64,000 nucleotides of DNA from Sphingomonas sp. UV9 (lineage in GTDB: Bacteria > Pseudomonadota > Alphaproteobacteria > Sphingomonadales > Sphingomonadaceae), in the NCBI RefSeq assembly GCF_004101245.1, contig NZ_SCIN01000002.1, positions 744,001-808,000 of the forward strand, given 5' to 3'. A program made the translations under genes and the position numbers. A model generated the notes under the pieces. The model was not told the origin of the DNA, ran no database searches, and worked only from the letters and a program-made list of their open reading frames with translations. Shown piece after piece: positions 8,582-16,325 of the stretch; position 1 is the stretch's first letter, and every line of letters starts with the position of its first letter.

Positions 8582-11500
8582 TTACTCGCCGCGTGCCGCC
8601 TCGCCGAAGCGAAGGCCGAGCGTCAGGCGAACCGAGCGTGGTGGCTGATAACCCAATACTTGCGCATATTGCGTGTTGAGCGAACCGCCGGCATTGTTAC
8701 CGAATTCATTGTAATCCAGCTTCGACTTGAAGTTGAATACGTTGAACACGTCCACGCTCATGAAGCTGCCCGGGAGCGCAGCGATATCATACTGCACGTT
8801 CATGTCGATCTGCTTGCGCCACTGGCTTTTGAACGCAGTGCTGCGATCGACGAGGTATGACGTACGCGATGGATCCGTAGGATCGACGAAGCTCGGACGA
8901 CCCGAGAATTGCGGCTGCGTGCAGTAATAGCTCGCATTGTCATACGCCGCAGCGAAGTTGTTAGAGTCGAAATACTGGCCGATGCACGAGAATTTACGTG
9001 GCGATTCGAACAGCATGTTGGCGCCAATGCTGATCGACTTAGTCAGTCGATAGCTCCCGAACAGCTTGAACGAATGTGCACGCGCGTTGGCAAGTGTTCC
9101 ATAAGCACCATCAAGCAGGCCAGGCTGGTCGAAATCCTGCGTCAGGCCCGCGTCGTCCTGTCCATTGTCGGATTTCACCGCGCCTTCGTAGTTTCCACGC
9201 AGTTTGGTGTAGGTGTACGAGCCACGCAGATACCAGCCGTTGGACGGCGCCTTTTCAAACTCGAACTGGACGCTGTCATATTTGCGGACCGCGTTCGGAT
9301 AGCCAAGATCGGCAGCCGACAGGTTCGCGACTTCACATTGACGCGCATCCGCAGTGCAGTCGCCATCGAGCCGCACCTGAATGTCCTGACCGGGATTGGC
9401 AAGCACATATTGATGGAATCCGGTGAAGACGTCGCCGCAACCGTTGATGCCTTCGCGGTCGCAATACGACAGCACTGCCGCATCGATCGCGACGTCGTCC
9501 AGCGTCCGCCCCAGGCGACGATTGATGTACGTCAAGCCGAACGTCCAGTCGCCAAGCCGTTGCTGCGCACCGATCGTCCACTCATCGGTGTAGCTTGGTT
9601 TGAGCGAGGACGACACGAGCGTATCGGTCGCACCGAGCACGCCGTCCGAATACACCGCGCTGCAATTCACGCCGGCATCGGCTCCTGCAGCGGCTGGGCA
9701 AGGCCCGGCGACGCCGCCCGTGGTAACGCCCAACCCGACGATGTTGCCAAGCGCATCGTAGGTCAAACCAGCGGGAAGACCGTTCACGTCGAACACTGCC
9801 GGATTGACGCCCGTCGGATATGCGAAGCGCTGACGATAATAGAGCTCGGCACCGCCAAGGCGAATGTTGGTGTTGGTCGCCACCGGCAGGAAGTACCGGC
9901 TCCACGAACCACGGATCGTGGTCCGCTTGTCACCGAACACGTCGAAGGCGGCACCCAGCCGCGGGCCCCACTGATTGCCCGACTTGTTGAACGTCGTGCC
10001 CTCAAGCGTATCGTTGCTGAACCGATCGTTGCGCAACCCGAGTTGCAGCGTCAGGCGATCGTTGATCAGCGACCAATTGTCCTGAATGTAGTAAGATTCG
10101 TTCTTCGACTTCCACGTGCCTTGGTTCACGTAGTTATAGCGATAGACGTAGGTCGGAGCGAGAAGATAGCGATAGGTTCCGGCGTAGCGCGTATCCGTCG
10201 TAGAAGTTAGGTTTTCCTGCTCATATCCGAAACGGAAATGGTGCGAACCCAACAGGTTGACATAGATGTCGCCATCCGCGCGGAAAAATTTGCGAACGTC
10301 CTCGTCGGTGCTGAGACCGCTGGAGAAACCTCGGCCCGTGGTCGTCGTACCCGTGAGCGAGCTTTGGATCAGCGCCTGCACAGGCAATGGCGTAAAGGAC
10401 TGTTCATCATGGTTCTCACCATAGGCCGCCGATAGGGTAAGCCACTTGCTGAACTGCCCGGTGTAGCTGCCGACGAAGTTATCACCACCCCGTGTTTCGA
10501 CGATATCGCCAACCGGAGCGCCGATCACGCCAGTTGTCCCGTTGAACGCATCGTAGCGCGTCTTGATCGTTTGCGCGTTGCGGAAATACGTGCCTTCGAG
10601 ACGGTGACCATCGGTAATGATCGCGTCGATTTTGCCGCCGAAGAACGGCGAGCTGTTGGTTGTCGTCAGGCGCTGCCCGGCAGTGATGCTGCTGTCCTGC
10701 GTCTTGCTGTAGTTGGGGTTATATAGACCGTAGAAGAACAGGCGATCCTTGATGATCGGTCCGCTCAGATAGAAGTTGGCCTCAACGTTATCGTTATAGT
10801 CGGTCTGGTTGTAAGCGGCATAGGTGTTGGGCGAATCATCACGCAGCGCGTCTGGTGCAAAGGCAATGATAGCGCCAGCCTTGAGCGTGTTCGAACCGGA
10901 CTTGGTGACGGTGGTCGTAAATCCGCCCAGTGCACGGCCATATTCGGCGGAAAGGCCGAACGTCTTCGTGTCGAAGCTCTGGTAGAATTCAATCGGTGGG
11001 TTCTGGCTACCGACGAAATTCCGGAAATTGGTGACGTTCAGGCCGTTCACGTAATACTGATTCTCGGCGACGGTCGCGCCGCTCAACGAGGCGAGGTTGC
11101 CGAAGGTTGAATCGCCGGCGGTGGCACCTGGCGCGAGCAGCGTCAGTGCGGTCTGGTTGCGGGCGATTGGCGTACTGTTCAGCAGGTCGCTGACGTTGCT
11201 GATCGCGAGACCACCAGTGTTGGTGCTGAAATCGTTGCCGCGAACCGCGCGACCGGTAACGACGATCTCGTCGCCACCCGCGGGTGCACCCGCCGCAACC
11301 GCAGCCACGGTGAAGGTGTAGGTCGCGCTCGAACCGGCGACCACTGAGACGTTACGGTCGATCACCGACTGGAAGCCCGGGGATGCGACGGTTACGGAAT
11401 AGGTACCCACCGGCAGTGCCGGGACGCGGAAACCGCCGTCGGCGGAAATCTCGGCGGTACGCGTGAAACCCTGCGCGTTCGACACCACCGTCACCGTGCC

Positions 11501-11674
11501 GCCCGAAACGCGCGTGCCTTCCGGCGTTACCACCACGCCGACCATGGCGCCGTTCGTGAAATCCTGCGCCGCCGCGGGGGCCGACACGATCGCCGCCCCA
11601 ACAAGACCGGCGCCCATGAGCGCCAACGCGTGCAACGCGGCACCGCCACGTAGACAGTTCGATAACTTAGTCAC
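8582..11674 (-). CDS. Oar-type TonB-dependent receptor with N-terminal carboxypeptidase-regulatory-like domain
   Basis: A 1030-residue outer-membrane receptor. The start is taken as GTG at 11674 because GGGGGA precedes it and it gives a proper signal peptide ending SAPAAAQ. Mature residues ~1-90 are an Ig-like carboxypeptidase-regulatory domain (GVVVTPEGTRVSGGTVTVVS, PALPVGTYSVTVASPGFQ). A TonB box (GGDEIVVTGRAVRG), plug and large barrel follow. The Oar family is linked to protein or peptide handling at the surface. The C-terminus carries a short tail (GEAARGE) after the LGLRF where such barrels usually end. A three-codon frame (ATG TAC CAG TGA, 11682-11671) overlaps the GTG start. Confidence 0.92.
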   Translation of the reverse strand: MTKLSNCLRGGAALHALALMGAGLVGAAIVSAPAAAQDFTNGAMVGVVVTPEGTRVSGGTVTVVSNAQGFTRTAEISADGGFRVPALPVGTYSVTVASPGFQSVIDRNVSVVAGSSATYTFTVAAVAAGAPAGGDEIVVTGRAVRGNDFSTNTGGLAISNVSDLLNSTPIARNQTALTLLAPGATAGDSTFGNLASLSGATVAENQYYVNGLNVTNFRNFVGSQNPPIEFYQSFDTKTFGLSAEYGRALGGFTTTVTKSGSNTLKAGAIIAFAPDALRDDSPNTYAAYNQTDYNDNVEANFYLSGPIIKDRLFFYGLYNPNYSKTQDSSITAGQRLTTTNSSPFFGGKIDAIITDGHRLEGTYFRNAQTIKTRYDAFNGTTGVIGAPVGDIVETRGGDNFVGSYTGQFSKWLTLSAAYGENHDEQSFTPLPVQALIQSSLTGTTTTGRGFSSGLSTDEDVRKFFRADGDIYVNLLGSHHFRFGYEQENLTSTTDTRYAGTYRYLLAPTYVYRYNYVNQGTWKSKNESYYIQDNWSLINDRLTLQLGLRNDRFSNDTLEGTTFNKSGNQWGPRLGAAFDVFGDKRTTIRGSWSRYFLPVATNTNIRLGGAELYYRQRFAYPTGVNPAVFDVNGLPAGLTYDALGNIVGLGVTTGGVAGPCPAAAGADAGVNCSAVYSDGVLGATDTLVSSSLKPSYTDEWTIGAQQRLGDWTFGLTYINRRLGRTLDDVAIDAAVLSYCDREGINGCGDVFTGFHQYVLANPGQDIQVRLDGDCTADARQCEVANLSAADLGYPNAVRKYDSVQFEFEKAPSNGWYLRGSYTYTKLRGNYEGAVKSDNGQDDAGLTQDFDQPGLLDGAYGTLANARAHSFKLFGSYRLTKSISIGANMLFESPRKFSCIGQYFDSNNFAAAYDNASYYCTQPQFSGRPSFVDPTDPSRTSYLVDRSTAFKSQWRKQIDMNVQYDIAALPGSFMSVDVFNVFNFKSKLDYNEFGNNAGGSLNTQYAQVLGYQPPRSVRLTLGLRFGEAARGE

Positions 11675-12688
11675 TGGTACATCCCCCGTTTGACCCGGGC
11701 CCGCCGGCTTCGCCGCCTGAGTCCAGGTTTTGACCGTCCCCTCTCGACCACATTGCTTGCGATCCCAGAGCGACATGACGCGCAGATGAACAAACGGTTA
11801 TGTTTATGTAAACCCGGATTATTAGCGTTAAGACGTTTGGCGGATGTCCTGTTACAGAAATGACACGGTAGCTGTCTTTCATTACGCGTTATTTGCTGCT
11901 TTTATAGGCAGCTTCTGCCCAGTGGGTACTAATTGAGCACCTGTAGCCACACAGGGGAATGATCGCTTGGCATCGACATGTGATCCTTGCGAGGTTCGGT
12001 GTTTGCCACCAGGGCAACGTCACGTCCCCTGCCTTGATCGACCAGATGTGCCAACCATCGGCTTCCCTGATGTCATGATCATACACTTCGTCCCTAGAAC
12101 ACCTACAATCAGTCCCTCAGCTTCAGCCCGTGCCGCGTAGGGCATTGCGACGATCCGATTTTCTAGAAAGCATTCGTACGGTACCGCCTCTGCTTTCACG
12201 TGATCCGAACGGCTGATCAGCATGCGCACGGCCCGCCTCCGAGCGCTTGAATAGAGAACGGTCGCTCATGTCGTTTTGGACTATGGTGGCAGCCGTCGCG
12301 GCCTGCGCCGGCTCTCGGCTAAATTGGTTCAGGTTGGCCACGACGTCGCCAACGGCAAACGCACGCGCCGCAGCTGAACTACTGTCCACAACGAGGCTAG
12401 GTGCCCGCTGGGATCGAACCTCGATAGGCCGTGTCCGAAGCCAATGTTTTGCCAGTAGCGGATGTCCGTCACCAATGTGGGCGCGAAAGCGGCTAGCTGA
12501 GAATAACTTCTAAAAGTGTTCAGACCCTGACCATAAAGATGAACGAAGACGCGTTATCGCCATCCTTCACTCCAAAGCGGACGGGCCTCTTTCCTCCCCA
12601 TTCCGGACATAACTGCGTCTTGTAGAGAGCCTCTCTGCAAGACCCCGCGATAGCCTTCCGCACCGAAGCGCGCCGACATGGCCTGACC
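11675..12688. other. Intergenic region upstream of the Oar-type receptor and left flank of the prophage
   Basis: About 1 kb with no gene I can support. The part next to 11674 should hold the receptor promoter; it is AT-rich around 11790-11890. Several short frames on both strands between 11.9 and 12.6 kb have no recognisable domain. A tRNA-3'-end-like segment lies at 12399-12430. The first prophage gene begins at 12689 without its usual upstream neighbours, so a deletion end probably lies here. Confidence 0.5.
12399..12430 (-). other. tRNA 3'-end-like segment, candidate degenerate left attachment site
   Basis: Read on the minus strand this contains GGTTCGATCCCAG followed by CGGGCACC, which resembles the T-arm and acceptor end of the tRNA-Arg at 22252-22328 (GGTTCGAATCCAG then TCGGGTGCACC). 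The orientation is the one expected for the leftover tRNA end at the far side of an element inserted in that tRNA. Identity is incomplete, with several indels, and the T stem does not pair, so it is not a working tRNA. Confidence 0.3.
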
Positions 12689-13582
12689 ATGGCCACCACC
12701 ACCTCCACCACCGTCGATCTGTCGCGCCTGCCCGCGCCGATCGTCGTCGAGCAACTGACGTTCGACCAGATCATCGCGCAGATGGTTGCGACGCTACGCA
12801 AGGAACTGCCGGCGTTCGACGCGACGGTCGACAGCGATCCCGCGGTGAAGGTGCTGCACGTCGCCGCCTATCGCGAGTTGATCGTGCGGCAGGCGTTTCA
12901 GAACGGCGCTTTGCAGCTCTTCGTCGCCTATGCGACCGGTCCACGCCTCGATCATCTCGCCGCGCTAATCGGCGTCACCCGCCAGATCGTCACGCCAGCC
13001 AACCCGGCGACGGGCGCAGTCGGGATCTACGAAGACGACGGTCGTTTGCGCCAGCGCATCGTTCTTGCGCCCGAAGGATTCTCCGTCGCTGGCCCCGAGC
13101 TGGCCTACGTCAAGCACGCGAAGGATGCGTCTGCCGACGTCCTCGATGCCAGCGCAACAAGCCCGGCACCTGGTGAGGTCCTCGTGTCCGTGCTCTACGG
13201 CGGTGGTGACGGCACAGCGCCTGCTGCGCTGATCGCGAAGGTCGCCGCCATCGTGACGGCACCGGGCATTCGCCCGCTCGGTGATAATGTGACCGTCGCC
13301 TCGGCCAAAATCGTGCCGTTAGTGGTCAACGCCCCGCTCGTCACGTTCAACGGCCCGGATCCCGCGCTGATCGTCGCCACCTCACTCGTGGCGTTGCACG
13401 CCTTTCTCGCCGAAAACCGCAAGCTCGGTCGCACCGTCACGCGGTCGGGCCTCATCGCGGCGCTGAGCCAGGCAGGCGTTCACCGTGTCGATCTCGACCT
13501 CGCGGCAGACGTCGTGTGTGACGGAACGCAGGCGGCGAACTGCGTCGCCATAGCCGTCACGCACTGCGGCTATGCGTCATGA
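12689..13582 (+). CDS. Phage baseplate J-like protein (P2 gpJ)
   Basis: A 297-residue baseplate wedge protein of contractile-tail phages. The N-terminus (LPAPIVVEQLTFDQIIAQMVATL) and the middle (AYRELIVRQAFQNGALQLFVAYATGPRLDHLAALIGV in two parts) are characteristic of gpJ, as is the Gly-rich VLYGGGDGTAPAAL before the C-terminal domain. Length is normal for P2 gpJ (~300). It overlaps the next gene by four bases. It is the first intact prophage gene here; its usual partners V and W are missing upstream. It probably has no function now because other baseplate and sheath genes are lost. Confidence 0.9.
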   Translation: MATTTSTTVDLSRLPAPIVVEQLTFDQIIAQMVATLRKELPAFDATVDSDPAVKVLHVAAYRELIVRQAFQNGALQLFVAYATGPRLDHLAALIGVTRQIVTPANPATGAVGIYEDDGRLRQRIVLAPEGFSVAGPELAYVKHAKDASADVLDASATSPAPGEVLVSVLYGGGDGTAPAALIAKVAAIVTAPGIRPLGDNVTVASAKIVPLVVNAPLVTFNGPDPALIVATSLVALHAFLAENRKLGRTVTRSGLIAALSQAGVHRVDLDLAADVVCDGTQAANCVAIAVTHCGYAS

Positions 13583-14218
13583 GTCTGCTGCCCCCCAATG
13601 CGACCCTGCTCGAACGCGCGCTTGAGGAAGCCACCGCGCGGATCGGCGCGATCACCGCGCCGATCGACACGCTGCTCGATCCGTACCTGATCCCGGCCGA
13701 ATGGTTGCCGTGGTTCGGCTGGGGGCTTTCGTTCGATAGCTGGGACGCGGACTGGACCGAAGCGGTCAAGCGCCAGGCGGTCGCCGAATCGATCGCGCTG
13801 CACCGGATTAAGGGTACGCGCGCCTCGGTGGAGATCGTGCTGCGCCGCTTCGACCAGCTCGCGCACGTCGTCGAATGGTTCGAGGCTGCGCCGCGCCACA
13901 CCGCATACGTTCGAAGTCATCCTGCCCCTCAGCGTCGGGGGCGTTGCGCCCGGCGGTACGCGCGCCACCGCCGCCTTTTCCGAAGCCATCATCCGTGAGG
14001 TTTCCCGCGCCAAGCCACTGCGCGAGCATTTCCGCCTGGTGCAGCTGCTCGCGGTAGCCGGCGCGATCGGCGTCATGGGCAGGGCCCGCGCCGTCCAGTC
14101 ACTCCGTCAGGACCTGACGCTCACCACCGCACCGGCCGCCCCATGGGACGTCTACCTTCAAACCGAAGACGGCGAGCCGCTGGAAGACGATTTCGGCACA
14201 TTCTTCGAGGACGCCTGA
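13579..14218 (+). pseudogene. Phage tail protein I (P2 gpI), frameshifted
   Basis: The first ~105 codons encode gpI (LLDPYLIPAEWLPWFGWGLSFD, ALHRIKGTRASVEIVLRRF). Near 13893-13905 the reading frame changes: the original frame runs into unrelated sequence and stops at 13998, while the +1 frame continues with TFEVILPLSVGGVAPGG, REVSRAKPLREHFRLVQLL and ends EDDFGTFFEDA at 14216-14218. The total of 640 bases is one more than a multiple of three, so a single-base gain fits. Its TGA overlaps the ATG of the next gene. No slippery sequence is seen, so this is decay (or a sequencing error) and not recoding. Confidence 0.85.
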
Positions 14219-15117
14219 TGCCCCTGACGCTGACCTTCACGAACGCCGGGCTGGCGCGGTTCACCGCCGCGCAGCTCGGCAATGGCGCGGATCTCCGCGT
14301 CTCGGCAATCGGCCTGACCGACAGCGCCATCGTCGTCGCGCCGACCCTGACCGCGCTGCCCGGTGAGTTCCGCCGGGTCGCGACCGTCTCGGGCGCACAG
14401 GTCGGTGGCAACATCGTGCACCTCATCGTGCGCGACGACGAGGCCGTCACCTACGCCTTTCGCGCGTTCGCGCTCTACCTGTCGGACGGCACGCTGTTCG
14501 CGGTCTACGGCCAGGCCGATCGTATCATGCAGAAAGCTGCGGGCGCGTCGAATATGCTGGCGGTCGATATCGCCTTTCCCGCCGCCAACATCGCCACCGT
14601 CAGTTTCGGCGACACCAACTTCCTCAACCCGCCCGCGACGTCGACGACGAAGGGCGCCCGCTACCTCGGTGAGGTGGCGAGCTGCACGTTGCCCAAGCTC
14701 ACCCGCAAGCTCGAGGACTGGCGCGGGGGCGGCATGGACTCGGCCGTGAAGATCGACATGGGCGGCAACGCCATGGAGATGGAATGGGCGCTCGGCGGGC
14801 CGATGGAAGACGTTCTTCGCAAATATGCCGACACCGATATCGCGGGCGTGCAGCTCCGCTTCACCGGTGCCTGGCAGAAGGATGATAGCGGCGACGTCGA
14901 CCGGATCGAGGTCGTGATCCGCGGCCGTCACGAAGAGATCGACATGGGCGAGGCGAAGCCCGGCGAGGGCGGCGAGTTCAAGGTGAAGACCGCGCTCTCC
15001 TACTACAAGCTCACCTGGAACGGCGTGACGCTGATCGAAGCCGATCCGGTGAACGGCGTGCTGATCGTCGGCGGCGTCGATCGCCGCGCTGCGATCCGCA
15101 ACGCCCTCGACTTCTAA
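14218..15117 (+). CDS. Fusion of phage tail fibre N-terminus (gpH) to tail tube protein (gpFII)
   Basis: A 299-residue open frame starting at ATG 14218, overlapping the gpI stop. Residues 1 to ~146 match the N-terminal attachment domain of P2-type tail fibres (LTLTFTNAGLARFTAAQ, FALYLSDGTLFAVYGQ, ending NPPATSTTKG). From ~147 the protein is the major tail tube protein without its first ~18 residues (YLGEVASCTLPKLTRKLEDW, GGGMDSAVKIDMG, EVVIRGRHEEIDMGEAKPG, IVGGVDR). The join near 14650-14662 is in frame and removes the rest of H, the sheath gene FI and the start of FII. It is probably a deletion product; no fusion of this kind is known to me. Confidence 0.88.
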   Translation: MPLTLTFTNAGLARFTAAQLGNGADLRVSAIGLTDSAIVVAPTLTALPGEFRRVATVSGAQVGGNIVHLIVRDDEAVTYAFRAFALYLSDGTLFAVYGQADRIMQKAAGASNMLAVDIAFPAANIATVSFGDTNFLNPPATSTTKGARYLGEVASCTLPKLTRKLEDWRGGGMDSAVKIDMGGNAMEMEWALGGPMEDVLRKYADTDIAGVQLRFTGAWQKDDSGDVDRIEVVIRGRHEEIDMGEAKPGEGGEFKVKTALSYYKLTWNGVTLIEADPVNGVLIVGGVDRRAAIRNALDF

Positions 15118-15211
15118 CGCGCTGGGGCGCCCCGCCGACGCCCCGCCGACGCCCCGGCCGCTGAGACCTCCCCGGCCGAACCGCGGCCCCGATCCACGAA
15201 AGACCCATGTC

Positions 15212-15535
15212 ATGACCGACAAGACCACGCTCACCAGCTCGATCAGCCTGCGCACCATCACGTTCGATTTTCCTCTGAAGGTCGGCAATGCGACTATCGA
15301 ATCCGTTCAGGTCCGCAAGCCCGCCTCGGGCGAACTCCGTGGCACCACCATCATGGCGCTGTCGCAGATCGACTACACCGCGCTCGAAACGGTGCTGCCG
15401 CGCATCACCACGCCGCAGCTCACCAAGCACGACATCGGCCAGCTCGACCCGGCCGACTTCATGCAGCTCGGTGGCGAGGTTATGGATTTTTTGCTGCCGA
15501 AGTCCGCGAAGGATGCGGGCTCCCCAACGACGTAA
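15212..15535 (+). CDS. Phage tail assembly chaperone E (P2 gpE)
   Basis: A 107-residue protein of the P2 E / tail assembly chaperone family, which helps build the tail tube around the tape measure. Typical features are the N-terminal FDFPLKVGNATIESVQVRKP segment (shown in part) and the C-terminal TPQLTKHDIGQLDPADFMQLGG region. It lies between the tube protein and the tape measure, as in P2. Codons 92-94 (GAT TTT TTG) carry a slippery T-TTT-TTG at 15487-15493, so a fraction of ribosomes could shift into the E' frame, giving an E-E' fusion. Confidence 0.87.
   Translation: MTDKTTLTSSISLRTITFDFPLKVGNATIESVQVRKPASGELRGTTIMALSQIDYTALETVLPRITTPQLTKHDIGQLDPADFMQLGGEVMDFLLPKSAKDAGSPTT
15487..15493 (+). 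promoter_or_regulatory. Programmed -1 frameshift site (E to E')
   Basis: The heptamer T TTT TTG lies in the zero frame of E (GAT TTT TTG). After a -1 slip the frame stays open from 15493 to the stop at 15658-15660 and passes in frame through the start of E' (15544). P2-like phages use a -1 shift at such a heptamer to make E+E'. The match in position, heptamer and open downstream frame makes this a strong candidate. Confidence 0.8.
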
Positions 15536-15543
15536 GCGATGCG

Positions 15544-15660
15544 ATGGCGGATATCGCCCTCGTGTTTCACTGGTCCCCCGACGTCATGGGCACGATGCCG
15601 CTCGCAGAACTCATGGAATGGCGGACTAAAGCGGCCAAGCGCCACAATCCTGAAAGCTGA
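15544..15660 (+). CDS. GpE-family phage tail protein (E')
   Basis: A 38-residue frame beginning MADIALVFHWSPDVMG and ending with the family's ELMEWRTKAAKRHNP stretch. It matches the short GpE family found between the tail chaperone and the tape measure in P2-like phages. In P2 this part is expressed mainly as the C-terminal extension of E through -1 frameshifting; the shifted product here would add 55 residues to E. It ends three bases before the tape measure start at 15664. Confidence 0.85.
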   Translation: MADIALVFHWSPDVMGTMPLAELMEWRTKAAKRHNPES

Positions 15661-15663
15661 CGC

Positions 15664-16317
15664 ATGGCCGATCGCAACCTCCGTATCCGTATGCTGCTGG
15701 AAGCGGGTGACAAGATCACCCGCCCCCTTCGCGATATCGCCAACGGATCCACACGCGCCGCGCAGGCCCTGAAGCTGACGCGCGACAAGCTGAAAGAGAT
15801 CGAGCGCGCGCAGGCCGACGTCGGCGGCTTCCGCGAACTGAAGGCGGGGCTGCGCACGACCGAGCAGGCGATGCAGGCCGCGCAGACGAAGGTCGGCCGT
15901 CTCGCCCAGGAGATCGAGCAGACCGCCACCCCGATCCGCGCTATGACGCGCGAATTCGAACGGGCGAAACGCGAAGAGCAGCAGCTCACCCGCCAGCACG
16001 ATCTGGACGGTCGCGCCCTGCAAGAACTGTCCCTGCGCCTGCATGCGGCCGGCGTCGACGTCAACGATCTGGCGGGGCATGAACGACGGCTGACCGCGGC
16101 TATCGCAGTCAGCACGGCTGTGCCGGCTGTGGCGACCGGCATGCCAGCCGGCGGGCCGTCGAACGCGACACGAGCATCGGCACCGCTCGCCGCCCCGGCG
16201 CCGATCACGATCAAGGTCTACGGCGCACCGGGGCAGAGCGCCGAAGACATCGCGAAGGCCGTTCGGGATGCCTTGGTGGATTATCAACGCGAGCAGGCAG
16301 CGACGGTAAAGATCTGA
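15664..16317 (+). CDS. Phage tail tape measure protein (P2 gpT), internally shortened
   Basis: A 217-residue protein with the start and end of a tape measure but not its long middle. Residues 1-150 are the usual coiled-coil start (NLRIRMLLEAGDKITRPLRDI, LKLTRDKLKEIERAQ, EQQLTRQHDLDGRALQELS). The last ~35 residues (ITIKVYGAPGQSAEDIAKAV) resemble a tape measure C-terminus. Family members usually have 700-900 residues or more, so an in-frame deletion of most of the gene is inferred, with the join around 16110-16200. As tape measure length sets tail length, this product cannot specify a normal tail. Confidence 0.8.
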   Translation: MADRNLRIRMLLEAGDKITRPLRDIANGSTRAAQALKLTRDKLKEIERAQADVGGFRELKAGLRTTEQAMQAAQTKVGRLAQEIEQTATPIRAMTREFERAKREEQQLTRQHDLDGRALQELSLRLHAAGVDVNDLAGHERRLTAAIAVSTAVPAVATGMPAGGPSNATRASAPLAAPAPITIKVYGAPGQSAEDIAKAVRDALVDYQREQAATVKI

Positions 16318-16325
16318 CAGGTACG

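Noticed and set aside
12399..12475. A complete tRNA gene on the minus strand left of the prophage
   Set aside because: Only the T-loop and acceptor-like words are present; the T stem does not pair and no D or anticodon arm can be folded.
11889..12801. Short minus-strand frames (60-93 codons) left of the prophage
   Set aside because: No recognisable domains, no good start signals and low-complexity Arg/Ser composition; left as intergenic.
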